Source: Diphasiastrum complanatum
Taxonomy: Eukaryota; Streptophyta; Lycopodiopsida; Lycopodiales; Lycopodiaceae
Direction: 5' to 3'
NCBI GenBank assembly: GCA_029204225.1
Contig: CM055109.1
Span: 38,764,632 to 38,828,631 of the forward strand
DNA length: 64,000 nucleotides
The number at the start of each line of letters is the position of its first letter. Position 1 is the first letter of the stretch. This document shows positions 33,701-44,290 of this stretch, piece by piece. The notes beneath the pieces are model-generated. The model saw only the letters and a list, made by a program, of their open reading frames with translations. It was not told the origin of the DNA and did not search any database. Position numbers and translations under genes: made by a program.

Positions 33701-33780
33701 GTAGAGAGAGAGTGCAACATGGAGCTCTTGGGTAGAGAGAGAATGTGAAATAAAAACTAAGTGTTGGAGCTTGCTATCCC
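30777..33780. other. No gene identified
   Basis: Mostly AT-rich. A stretch at about 31840-32200 is GC-richer and has open frames on both strands (for example plus 31964-32173) but no recognised domain. Short repeats of 'CTCTTGGGTAGAGAGAGA' type lie at 33690-33745. Confidence 0.35.
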
Positions 33781-33839
33781 TCAATCTTGCTACAAAAAAC
33801 TCAGTATGGACTCACTCGCACTCCCACTCATAGTAGCTC

Positions 33840-34895
33840 GAGATCCAAGAACATGGAAATGAAGCAAAATGATTGGACCTCTAAAACTACACAAGTAGCC
33901 ATTGAGGAAGACATTAGAGACATCAAGTTGGAACATCCTCCACTTGAAATAGCATGAAATAGAGATAATAATCCTTATAGTGACCATCTTGGCCATGGGT
34001 GCAAAGGTGTTTTCATAATCAAGGCCATGGATTTGAGCATATCCTTTGGCACATAGTCTTGCCTTGAACTTGTTGATAGATCCATCATTGTTGTACTTCA
34101 CTCTAAACACCCATTTGCATCCAATAACATGCTTGTTGATGGGTGGATCCATGAGCTCCCAAGTATGATAAAAAATGAAGGCTTCATGCTCCTTTGACAT
34201 AGCTTCGTATCACTCCTTTGATTGAAGTGCATCTTGGACATTGCTTGGCTCACCATGGGAGATGAAAACTGCATGATATGAGGTGCCATCCTCCACTTGC
34301 TTGCCTTTTTTCACATATGTGAGCCTCCTTGGTTTGGATCTCTCTCTCATAGATCTTCTTGGTGCAATAGCTTGAAGATGCTCCTCCTCAAGCCTCGACC
34401 CCTCCACATCTTGATTGGCATCAATATTTGATAATAGAAGATCCTCCATAGATTGGCTTGATCTCGACCCCATCCAAGTTGATCTTTTGATCTTCATGGA
34501 AGATCACATATCTACTTACAACAACCTTGTAAGTAGAGGGAATGAAAACTTTATGTGCTTTCTTTGTTGATGAATATCCAACCAACAGTCCTTTAATAGA
34601 ACTAGGATCATCTTTCTTCCTAGTTTCTAAAAGCACATGAACAAAGCACACACATCCAAAGATCCTAAGGTGATCTACCTTAGGCTTCTCCTTATACAAC
34701 ATCTCATATGGTGTTTTTCCTCCTAGAGCAAGATTTGGAAGTCAATTACAAAGAGAATTTGCACAAGAAATTGCTTCTCCCCAAAAATCTTTTGGAAGAG
34801 ATGCCTCTATTCTAAGAGCTTTTGCACATTCACAAAGAGTTCTATTTTTTCTTTCAGCCACTCTAGTTGCTTTCCCAACAAACTACTAACATTAA
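33840..34895 (-). pseudogene. pol: Ty1/copia integrase C-terminus to RT remnant
   Basis: The minus strand starts near 34895 with RVAERKNRTLCECAKALRIE (integrase C-terminal 'GVAERKNRTL'). It continues EASLPKDFWGEAISCA, TPYEMLYKEKPKVDHLRIFG and KGLLVGYSSTKKAHKVF. After a linker, RT begins at YHTWELMDPPINKHVIGCKW, followed by KARLCAKGYAQIHGLDYENT, FAPMAKMVTIR and MFQLDVSNVFLNGYL. Homology ends at about 33895, before the YVDD box. At least two frame changes and stops are present. No LTR could be tied to it with confidence. Confidence 0.85.
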
Positions 34896-35298
34896 CCCCC
34901 AAAACTAACTCTAACCACACATGTCATCATAAGTAGAGGTGAAATAGAGGAAAGAGAGAGAGTTAGAGGGAGGTTGCCCATTAGCTATTGCTTTAAGAAG
35001 CATTAACAAGCTTAAATCAATCAAACAACAAAGCACCGAAAACTTGAAGCTTCAATGAAAAAGTATTAGACACAAAGCAAAAGCTCATGAGGATGCTCAA
35101 TTCCACAAAGAGTAGAGTTTCCTCCTCTCTATTAGCATGTAAAATGAAGTACAAGAGGTGTCTTTTTATTCTTGGGGAGGCCCTTGCCCCTTTGCTTTTA
35201 TTGGCTACTCCATGGAAGGGAGGATTGAAATCATAAACCTTAAAAGGAAACACACCTAAATCTAAGGTGCACAAAGAAGCACACTCCACCTACCACCA
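34896..35298. other. LTR-like or leader sequence, no gene
   Basis: Purine-rich and CT-rich words and the minus-strand motif CTACTCTTTGTGGAATTGAG suggest LTR sequence, but no paired copy or edge was found in the window. Confidence 0.25.
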
Positions 35299-35324
35299 CT
35301 TTGACTTTGACTTTGACTTTGACT
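35299..35324. repeat. (CTTTGA)4 hexamer repeat
   Basis: Four tandem CTTTGA units. The register also gives four TTTGAC W-box-like words. Confidence 0.95.
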
Positions 35325-35856
35325 AGTACTTAGGACTTAAACAAAACTTTATCAGCTTAGACTTTGGGCCTTTTGCATTATTTTATTTTACAAGGCCCAA
35401 GTCTACTTTATTTCATAATACAATAATTGACACGTGCTCATTGGGCTATGGGCTTATGCACGTAGGATGTCACGACCCTCGTACCTAATTTATTTATGTA
35501 CATGAAATACCCTCAATAGGGACCCTGATTTGAAGTAGTGCTAGTCCCTAAGCACTATGGCTACGGTGAGGTTCGAGACTCTCGACCTCGCTTTATTTCT
35601 TTGGCAATGAATGTGACCTACCACTCGTCGCACGTGAGGACTCGTGTGGGTTCTGTATGAGATATTATCTATCTCATCCTCCATGCTCTTGGGTTTTTAG
35701 AATGCGCGACTTGTTGATATTGAACGAGAGCCCTAATAGGTTGATGCATGTTGCTCCTTTGCTGATCATGCTAGACTCTGCTCTGGCCCTTGCCCTTGGT
35801 CTGCCGACTCCGTTGCATCTGATCCTTGGTCTTGACCTATATCTGCTTGTGCAACT
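35325..35856. other. No gene seen
   Basis: A possible gypsy LTR border (TGTCACGACCC at about 35468) is present but unpaired. No coding motif. Confidence 0.25.
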
Positions 35857-36490
35857 TCAAGTGTGGGTGGCAGTGGAACCGATGATGGCTATTGAGCCGT
35901 GTGTTGCTGCCAGTCCTTGAGGGCTGCCTTGGCTTGTGAGAGTTCGTGATGGGCCTGAAGGCGATACCCGTTGAAGGTGGCTTGGTAGCCCAACTGTTGG
36001 AATAGCTGCACCTACTAGGTTAGGAGGTCTACCTCGGTGAGTGGTCTGTGTGTGGGCACTGGCTAGGTGAGCCACTCCATTTTTTCTCTGTGGAGGGCTT
36101 GTACCTTCGCTCCTAGGCGTTGATTCCATTAATAACTAGGCCTGGAGCGGGGCAAGTTGTTGCTGGGCAGACTGCTGAGCTTCTTGAACCTTGGTGGCCA
36201 TGTCCGTCACAAACTTGTAGAGGGCCTTTATATAGTCTTGAAGGCTAGCCTCATTCATCTTCAACTTTAGGACCTAGTTCTTTTCGGCCTGTTCGTGCTT
36301 CTGCGCTACTTGTAGGTCCTGTTGGAGGTGTGTAAGTTTCGTTCGCAACTTGGTGTTGCTGGTTGTGAGTTCCACCACCCGGCCGTCCAATGTAGATTTG
36401 GCGGTTACAGACCCCTGGAGTAATGTGCCCAAGTGCTGGTAAGCCGTAGTGACATTCTGAGGAGCGGCTGTAGTGGGTTTCTTTCCTAGC
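35857..36490 (-). pseudogene. Retrotransposon second-ORF remnant, copy D (coiled coil)
   Basis: The minus-strand frame contains KKPTTAAPQNVTTAYQHLGT, then a heptad-rich stretch (VVELTTSNTKLRTKLTHLQQ, DLQVAQKHEQAEKN) and, after stops, ALYKFVTDMATKVQEAQQ. It ends with a Ser/Thr/Pro-rich tail at 35857-36129. The layout (helical coiled coil, Pro/Ser-rich tail) matches the coiled-coil part of the ORFs at 40.7-41.4 and 46.4-47.1 kb. Only this middle part is present. Confidence 0.5.
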
Positions 36491-37134
36491 CTAACCTCAA
36501 CCTAAGATCCAAGCAATCTAGCATCAGGGAGAAGAAGTCAGTTGTCACGTGTAGGTTCGTTTTCAAGAAAGCGATAGCATATCTTAGATTTCAACATGAA
36601 TGGAAGATCCACATCTACTCTAACATCCATAAATCCTAAGCATTAACACTACAATCATTAACACTAAATCCACAATGATGATAGCTTACTATTTCTTTCT
36701 CCCCTTTTTTCTCTCACAAAAAAACATAAGAAATAGTGATTTCAATAACATTCAGATCCAACAATTAGCAAATATAACAAAAGCATGAGAGATGGAGAAA
36801 AAAAGTTAGAGAGCAAAGACATTCAAAAGTCCATTCCATAAAAGAACCAATCTGCTTATATTGAAATGAAGATCTGAACATGAGAAACAACTAACACGAT
36901 GACAAAAAAGAAGAGAAATGACTTGGAGACACATTTAATTTTTTAAGATTTTTTAATTTTTTTTAAAAAGTATCCAAATTTAAAATGCTTCAAATAAATA
37001 TGTTGTAATGTTAAAAAAATGTTGTATTTCGCAAGAAAATTAATCAAGCTACAAAAATTTGGTCAATACATTTTCATTAATAACTTAAAATTAGCTTATA
37101 TGAAATAATACATGGTTGATCATCGACACTTTTG
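36491..37134. other. No gene seen
   Basis: AT-rich sequence with no motif found. Confidence 0.3.
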
Positions 37135-38930
37135 GGGAGGTAGGTCTCTAATGGATTCTCCTCCTCAATAGTCTCACCTCGTGCTAATCTCTCCCTATCC
37201 TTTTTTCTCTGCTTTTGCCTTCAGAATATGTCTCTTGAATTGCTCTAGAAAGACTTTGTTTTTCTTATCTTCGGGAGACTGAAAAAGAAAAAGCTATGCT
37301 TAGCATATGAGACAAAATACAAAACAGAATAGAAGACATAAAGTATAAAAAAGAAACAAGCAAATAAAAAAAAAAGCTATGCTTAGCATATGAGACATAA
37401 AATATAAAAAAGAAATAATTAATAAGCACATATGCTAAGCATGAGTGAAGTAAATATCATGTCTCTAAACAAAATAAAAAATGAAATCAGAGATTCATTT
37501 TGGCTGCTCAGAGGATAAAGCCTCTGACACTCAAAATCATGAAAATCATTTTATTACAAAATGTAACATAAAAACAAATATTTAAATTATGACTATTACC
37601 TTTGAAATTCTTATCTCATTTATGCCAGAGAAAGTTGACCATCGGTAACCCTAGAAAGAACACTTATTAGCTCTGAAGAGCTAATCCCTTGCATGTTCTT
37701 CCACTTTGATATTCTCATTTCTGTAAGGATTGGCTTCAAAGTTTGAGTGCTGACAACTTTCTTCTTTGACTTTGAGGCACCCTGAGTAGGTTGGTCTTTT
37801 ATTTTAAAATTTTTTCATTTGTCAAAAATTTTATCAACAAGGGCCCACACCTAAAATAAAAAAAAAGTTAGATTATTTGATAAGGAATTTAAGGAGTATT
37901 GAAATTGAGTTCAAAATTTTAGTCTGATAAAAATAATCTAAAATGATTGTAACATAATTATGACCAGAGCATTCCATAACGAGCATAGCAAGAATAATTA
38001 CCTAGCCACTGCGAAAAGCAAGTTGAAAAAAATTATCATATTTTGTAAGGCTCTGCATAGAATTTTTCGAATAAAAAGACAGGCCTGTCTCTTGAGCAAA
38101 AAGTGCTTTCAGCTCTAGTTGATTCACATCTCTTGCTTTGGAGACTCTCGTGTATTCTTTGTGAAAGAACCGGATTCTTTGTATGACAGTCATCTTCATT
38201 CGGTAGTCCTGATCAATATTATGGTCCCAAACTAATAATTTTGTTTCTTCCACTGTCAGGCCAGCAAATGCAATTGCACTCACAGTTTGAAAGGAAGGAA
38301 TATGGGGATACTCTTGAGATAACTATTTTCGGGCTTGTAAACTATGTATGCCCCCAAGAACAAAAAAAAAATATGAATCTGATAAAGAAAAATCAAAATT
38401 TGCAACGCCGTTGCATTCTTTGGGATCAACCAAAACAACAAATGGGATAACTATGGCCTACGTATGATCTTTAAATTTTATTTTTAGATTATGCACATGT
38501 GTTTCATTTGGTTCTCTTACTTCCATTGGCCTGTCTCCTATTATTGGGTCTACATGTGGCCTATCACACTGATTTATATCTAAAATCAAAGTTGTTTCTC
38601 TAATTTTTTTTGTTTTATGAATTTCTTCTCTTGATTTAGCAATCTTAGAGCTATCTTGTAAGTGACGGATGGAGGCACCAGGTAAAGACATTGATGGTTT
38701 AGTCACGGCTTTCTTGCTTTCAACTGATGGAATGGACTCGATGTGTAGTCATGGTCTTTGGGTGTGACTTGGGTCTAGTGGGAGAGGACTCAGAAATATT
38801 ATGTGATTTTTTTTTTGGGAATGAGGGGCAGCAACAGTATCATCCTCAACGTTTTTAGAGGCTGGCTTTGTGACGTAAGCAGTGGTAGAAGCAAGCTTGC
38901 GAGGTCCCATAGATACAGATTTTGAACTCC
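37135..38930 (-). pseudogene. Spliced-looking pseudogene of unknown family
   Basis: Three minus-strand coding blocks are separated by GT-AG-like gaps. Block 1 (about 38910-38000) starts MGPRKLASTTAYVTKPASKN and includes SKKAVTKPSMSLPGASIRHL and LTVEETKLLVWDHNIDQDYR, ending at TAG|GTAATT. Block 2 (about 37853-37600) begins after TTTTAG: VWALVDKIFDK, then KKKVVSTQTLKPILTEMRIS and SSELISVLSRVTDGQLSLA, ending at AAAG|GTAATA. Block 3 (about 37275-37200) begins after TTTTTCAG: SPEDKKNKVFLEQFKRHILK. In-frame stops and frameshifts interrupt blocks 1 and 2. I do not recognise the protein. It lies amid gypsy ORF2 copies, so it could be host sequence carried by an element. Confidence 0.45.
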
Positions 38931-39663
38931 ATAATTGTTGAAAATAAAAATTATCTATCTTGACTTTAGGCTTGCTACAAACTTTTTACTATGCAAGTAT
39001 GTTGTCTCATAAATGTAAATGTCAAATTTGGCCTAGATGGAACTCGAGCTATATGGATTTATCATATCTAGTTGGTTGAATACAACTTGCATATAGATTG
39101 TAGACTTAGAAATAACATTAATATGCTTGTAGAAACTCGTGGCATATCACATGCATTTATTGTAAGTGATCCATAGTGACATGCAAGACATGCACAAAGT
39201 GAAATGGACACATGCATGATGATTTGTACAATTCTATTACAAATAGGACACTTGGTAAAAGTAGGTAGAGATACATGCATGAGATGTGACAAATGTCACT
39301 TAGACTCTAGTTTTCACTTTAGATGTGATTGAAAGGTGGATGGATGTGGTTCTACCTCGAGCTACCTCAAACTCCATAAATATGTGTAGCTATTCTCATA
39401 TTTTTTTTAATGAAGAACCAAAGCTTTGTAGCTATTCCATGCCATTTTGGATCTATACCATATTTGCTTGAATGTCTCTCTCTAACTCGTATTGAGACTA
39501 ATGCTCATACATTAAATTCTTGTACTTTCGCTCATTTCTAATTCAAAGCTATCATTCTCTGATTCTTAGCATGCTAGATTGTGGTTAAGCCATAAATTTT
39601 GTACTAGATTTTGCTATTCAATCTAGAATCAAGTTATTGTGCTAATTATAAAGCTTAATAAGA
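38931..39663. other. No gene seen
   Basis: AT-rich, no motif. The word ACATGCATG recurs around 39150-39285. Confidence 0.3.
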
Positions 39664-40035
39664 TCAATCATACTTGTGGATCATTCCCACACGTGTGAAC
39701 ATTCTGAAAATTTTGTCAGTAATCATGTAGATCGGATCTTTCCCCTTAGCAATAGCAGCTAGCACCATTTTTAAGCATTGCTTCATGCTCTGGATAGAAA
39801 CAAAAAACAAATTTAAAGTATAATGAGTAAAGGCATTTATATTGGCCATGCTCAGCATAGGACTACTCAATTTCCAAAAAAGTTTTCCATTTATAAGATC
39901 ATGGGAATTTTATACCTAGGTAACTACTATGCTAAGCATGGAACACTTGTTAACATACATGAATAAAAATAGGTTTTATGATTACATACCAAAGTAACTA
40001 GAGCTTTATTAAAATAAGTTTTGATGGCCTCATCC
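39664..40035 (-). pseudogene. Pair of exon-like blocks with splice sites, unknown family
   Basis: On the minus strand a small block (about 40038-39993) reads DEAIKTYFNKALVTL between TTTGCTAG and GTATGT. After a gap with many stops, TCTATCCAG precedes SMKQCLKMVLAAIAKGKDP then IYMITDKIFRMFTRVG and a stop at 39664. Both junctions fit GT-AG introns. The gap contains two ATGCTNAGCAT palindromes like those in the introns of the 37.1-38.9 kb pseudogene, suggesting the same gene family. Function unknown. Confidence 0.4.
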
Positions 40036-40089
40036 TAGCAAAGTCAAATCTTTATCATAGTCTCGTTCAGAATGAAAATAGAATGAGAC

Positions 40090-42985
40090 TTATCCGTCTC
40101 CTTTACAAGCACGTTCACACAACGCCGATTGCCTCACTGTCGGATCGAGAGAGTGTACATACTCCCGCTGGTATGCTTGTAAGGCACAGTGGAAATCCAC
40201 TGAGATTTCCCAACTGTACGGTTGATGGATTATTGGCCAGTTTGGTGTATGGATCGTGATCTTGTCCATGGCCAATCCCAGATCTTTCCACTTATTTCTT
40301 CGTGACAATTGAACGTAGTATGGATCTACACGCAATTGGCGAGGGCTGGCCACATAATTCATGATTGATTCTGGAGTTTTCTCAAAAATTGTAGTTCTCC
40401 AAGCCGGCTGCTCTCCCAATGCGGGTAACTTATCCAACTTTGCTGGCCTCTATTTCAAAGGTCTTAAATTTAATGACCCAACCACAATGCGAGAACTCAT
40501 AAGGATGTTGCGTTCAGAAGCTCTACATCTAGTCCTCGACGTTGATTGGTTTTCTAAATAATGGCATGGTCCCTAAGGTAGATGGACCCGCTTGTGTTGC
40601 TTGTGGAACTGGCTGTACTTCTTCGACTTTTGGGGTTCCACCCTATTCCATGCCTGAATCAAAACCTGTATCCAATCCTACATGCTCCTATTGTTGAGGC
40701 GAGAATTATGGCATCAGTGGAACAAATATTTGTGGGTTGGACTCCAAAACCTGAGAGGCAACCTTTTCATATTTTTTGATAGTTTCTTTGGCCTTTGCCA
40801 ACTCAGTTGAGGCTGTACCCTTGAACCTGTCAAATCGGGCTTGAAGACCTTGCAGGGCCACCCGATAAGTTTCAACCTTTTTGAACATATATCCAATCTC
40901 CTTCGGAGTTACCGGATGATCAGGAATTTGCATTTGAAAATAAGCATCACGCTCAAGGGCGGTCACATCCAATTCACCTTGGAGACGTGTGCGATCTTGC
41001 TCGGCCATCTACAATTGACCCTATAACAGTTGTACCTATTGTTTTGCATCCTGCACAGCCTTGTCTACTTGGTCTTGTGTGGTTGTGAGGGCATTTTGCA
41101 GTGTACTGACATAGTCTTCTAGGCGATCAGCCGATTGCTATGGCTTCTTTATCTCAGCTTCAAATTTTGCTTCATGATGCTTAGCGATCTTCAACACCTT
41201 GTCTAGTCGGATGACTTTCTGGCTGATGAGAGTATTCTCAGAACCCATATCTGAGATGGGCTGTTCCATTTCTTTTTTCTTATCCAACATAGACTGGATC
41301 ACTTGCGCAAGGCTTGAGACTAAACCGAGAGCATCACCATAATCTACTATCGTGGAGGTGGTAGCAGTAGGAGGACTTGTTGGTACTATCCTTGTTTGGC
41401 ATGGAGTTGGTGCTTGTAATTCTTCTTCTTCAAAAATGTCTTATTCCTCGTAGCCCTCCAGTACTGTGGTGTCGAACTTTGGGGATTTGACAGCTTGCAC
41501 GATTCGAATTGTGTCTGGTGCTTGAGTTGCTACGGTTTCTTGTGGGTCAGTCTAAAAGGTTTCTTCAAAAATATTTTTGGAATCATGGACAGTCTCAAAT
41601 CCTCTTCCAGGGGATTGGAGTTCAAAGGGTGCTCGACTTTGGGACATGGCAAAAACTTTTGAGACCCCAAGGGGGTCAGAATCATCGAACATGTCCATGA
41701 AATACTGGATATTTGGTGAAATAGCTCTCGTTTGTGGGGGTGACGCGACCTGGGCAGCTATGATGGGAATTGTAGCCCCAATGGTCATAGACTGTCCTTG
41801 AGAGGAAGCAGAGGCAAGGGAAGCACCAATGGCAAGGAAAATAGGTAGTTCAATGTGGGTGGCAGTTGGGGGTCCTAGCGCAGTGGGCGATGGATGCCTA
41901 GTCCGTTGTCTTGTAGAAGGAGGCGAGTCAAGAATAGCAATTTCATTGCGTACATGGCGACGACTATGTGAGGAAGATGCTTGGTGAGAAGACTTTGCCG
42001 GTGCTTCTTCATAGATTGACAACACAGTATCAGCATTAAACCCACGAAGCATGTCCTCCAAATAAGAGGCAGATAATAGCGAGAGAAGAGGGCCAGCCGC
42101 AAATTGCTGCTCAGTGTTACCCTTAATTGCCCTCTTCAACTATCCAAAAATCATCTTATATCAGTTATAAGCCTCGAGGGAGCCATATCTTATCTTGTAG
42201 TTGGAGTCGACAATACGGTGCAAGATCTGTGAGGAAATACGTTCCTTCTTGAGGTTGCCAACCATCAGAAAGTTGTTCAAGAGTTGGGCTGCGGCCTGGA
42301 TGATGGGATCTCGGATGGAGTCTAGGAGATACCCGTCATGACTCCAGTATTACTCGACGAAGGTGTCAATGAACAACTTGATCACGTTCTTGGCATGCTT
42401 ATGGTTTGGAGATGGCTCCTTACCAGATGTGATTCCTATGGCTGCAAGGGCGGCTTCAGTAACATGCACCTTGTGTGTGGTAGTCTGGAAAGTAATATAA
42501 AACTTAGACTTGGCCTCAGTCCAAGTGCTAAAGGCCATGGTAATGAAATGCATATTTATTTTTTCTAAAAAGCCCCGCTCGGAGATTCCCATTGTCGTGA
42601 GCAAAGGTCTATGACAAGGGTCATCCACTGAGTGACCATGCTTGTGCTATGAAGCATCATGATGTCCATTGTAGTTGGAACATCACGATGGATGGAGTAC
42701 CGCGGAGATTGAGAGGTATCAATGGAAGACATGATGACTGAAAGTGAGTGTGAGTGTATATCAGATGGCATGAAAGCTGATAGAAAGTTTTGGTCGCAAA
42801 TTTTTTTTGCAAGAGCTCCGCTAGCACAAGTGACAAATGAATCGAATTCAACCTACTTACAGGTGAATTTGGAGGGTCCATTAGGCAAAATACTAGTTTG
42901 GATGCTCAAGTTTGGACAAAAATTTGCAGGCTTGTTCAGTGTTGTGAAAATAGCTTTCAAAATTCTCAACGAAGGTCTCAGACAA
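40090..42985 (-). pseudogene. Retrotransposon second ORF, copy B
   Basis: A decayed minus-strand ORF of roughly 850 codons. The N-terminal part (42735-42350) has MSSIDTSQSPRYSIHRDVP, then MVTQWMTL, PLLTTMGISERGFLEKINMH, FITMAFSTWTEAKSKFYITF and HKVHVTEAALAAIGITSG. A Ser/Pro-rich middle follows at 42139-41552, then coiled-coil sequence at about 41400-40706 (MAEQDRTRLQGELDVTALER). The C-terminal part at 40437-40090 includes LRVDPYYVQLSRRNKWKDLG. Most pieces are in one frame, broken by stops. It resembles copies A (46.0-48.5 kb) and C (43.8-44.3 kb). Its function in the element is unknown; in Tat-type gypsy elements extra ORFs lie between integrase and the 3' LTR. Confidence 0.65.
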
Positions 42986-43006
42986 AAATAGCAGTTGACA
43001 AACCTT

Positions 43007-43159
43007 TATCGGTGAAGGCCTGTATAAAGTGAAGGAAATCCTGAACTATGGCGCAATAATTCTTGAGCACTTGGATGGAAAACGATTCGATACTCCGATA
43101 AATGACAACCGATTACGCACGTTTTGGCAGCCTGCTCCGCCAGTTCAGCAAGCTTGATC
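43007..43159 (+). pseudogene. Gypsy integrase C-terminal end (plus strand)
   Basis: It reads IGEGLYKVKEILNYGAIILE then HLDGKRFDTPINDNRLRTFW and a stop. This is the C-terminal integrase block of Tat/Athila-type gypsy elements ('GPYKV..VL.NG...L.D..G......VNG.RLK.Y'). It lies upstream, in the same orientation, of the second-ORF copy C, giving the expected order integrase-spacer-ORF2. Its frame is open but upstream integrase is absent, because copy B in the opposite orientation abuts it. Confidence 0.7.
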
Positions 43160-43809
43160 TCAATATATTTTTTAATTTTATTTGTTTTTCAATTTTTTGT
43201 TTTCAGTATTTAATTTGCTGAGTTTTTTTTTGAAAAAGACGGTTAAAAAAAAAACAAAAAATAAGAAAAGACTGATGAGCAAAAGTCAGGAAGTCATCAG
43301 CATAAGGAAAAGGAAGCACAATATCTTTGATGGACAATGACTTATAAAATCACTGATTTGGACAGATTTGGCCTAATACAGTACCAGAAACCTTCGCTGA
43401 GCTCTCAGACTGTACATCCACCCTCGATTTATCTAAATTGAGGTCGGCGAAGATTCTTGACAAGAGAAAATCTAATTTTTGAGCTAGGCGAATGTTCAAA
43501 TATGCCATTTTGGGAACCTTCGTCGAGCATCATAACCTCATTATGAACCTTCGCTGACCTGCTAGATGATCTTAAAATGTCAAAATTAGGTTTTCCATAG
43601 GTTCAGATTGTGCAAAAATGCATTTATGACAATACCTGGGTGAAGGACCCTCCTGGGCGAAGGTTCATCCTTCGCCAGCCCTGAAAAACGTTCGCCTGAT
43701 AGGTTAGATCCCTAGAAACCTTCGCCGAGATTTTTATAGCCTATTTTTACAGTACTGCACATGCGTGCAAATTTTTGTTCAGAACTGATCAGCCAAACTA
43801 CTATTCAGT
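43160..43809 (+). promoter_or_regulatory. Spacer/leader before ORF2 copy C with repeated CCTTCGC motif
   Basis: Between the integrase stop and ORF2. The stretch 43380-43740 carries about nine occurrences of (A)ACCTTCG(C/T)(T/C)GA or its complement GGCGAAG, including an inverted pair at 43658-43678. The analogous spacer of copy A (48.55-49.15 kb) has a comparable recurring AATTCGC(G)GA word. It may be an internal promoter or a leader fold; no evidence decides this. Confidence 0.45.
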
Positions 43810-44290
43810 ATAATGGACCCACCAAATTACCTTATAAGTTGGCTGAATTCGATTCATTCCTCACTTGTGCTAGCGAAGCTGTTGGAAATTTTTCTTGCGA
43901 CCAAAGCCTTCCAAATTTTTTGTATTGCCTTCTAATACACTGTCACGCATTTATAATTCCTTTCTGATTATCATGTCTTCTACCGATATTTCCCAATCTC
44001 TGTGCTATACTATCCATCGTCATGATTCTTCCTAGCACAAGGATGGTCACTCAGTGGATGACCCTTGCGAAGCCTCTACTCACTACAATGGGTATTCATG
44101 AGAGAGCCTTTTCGGGTCGTATCAATATGGATTTCATCACTCTTGCCTTCAGTACGTGGAAGGAAGAGAAATCCAAATTCTATATCACTTTCCAGGGAGC
44201 CACACACAAGGTGCGCGTCACTGAGGCTGCCGTTGTAGCCCTAAGAATATCATCTGGTACGACAACCATTGGATTGTTTGGACGCTCATA
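43810..44290 (+). pseudogene. Retrotransposon second ORF N-terminus, copy C (plus strand)
   Basis: Plus-strand homologue of the start of copy B, in inverted orientation. The start ATG at about 43976 is followed by a shift, then MVTQWMTLAKPLLTTMGIHE, FITLAFSTWKEEKSKFYITF and THKVRVTEAAVVALRISSG. Upstream bases (43730-43975) match those upstream of copy B in reverse. Homology stops near 44260-44290, so only the N-terminal region is present. Confidence 0.65.

Noticed and set aside
35468-35500. Gypsy LTR start TGTCACGACCC
   Set aside because: No second copy, polypurine tract or primer site was found to support it.
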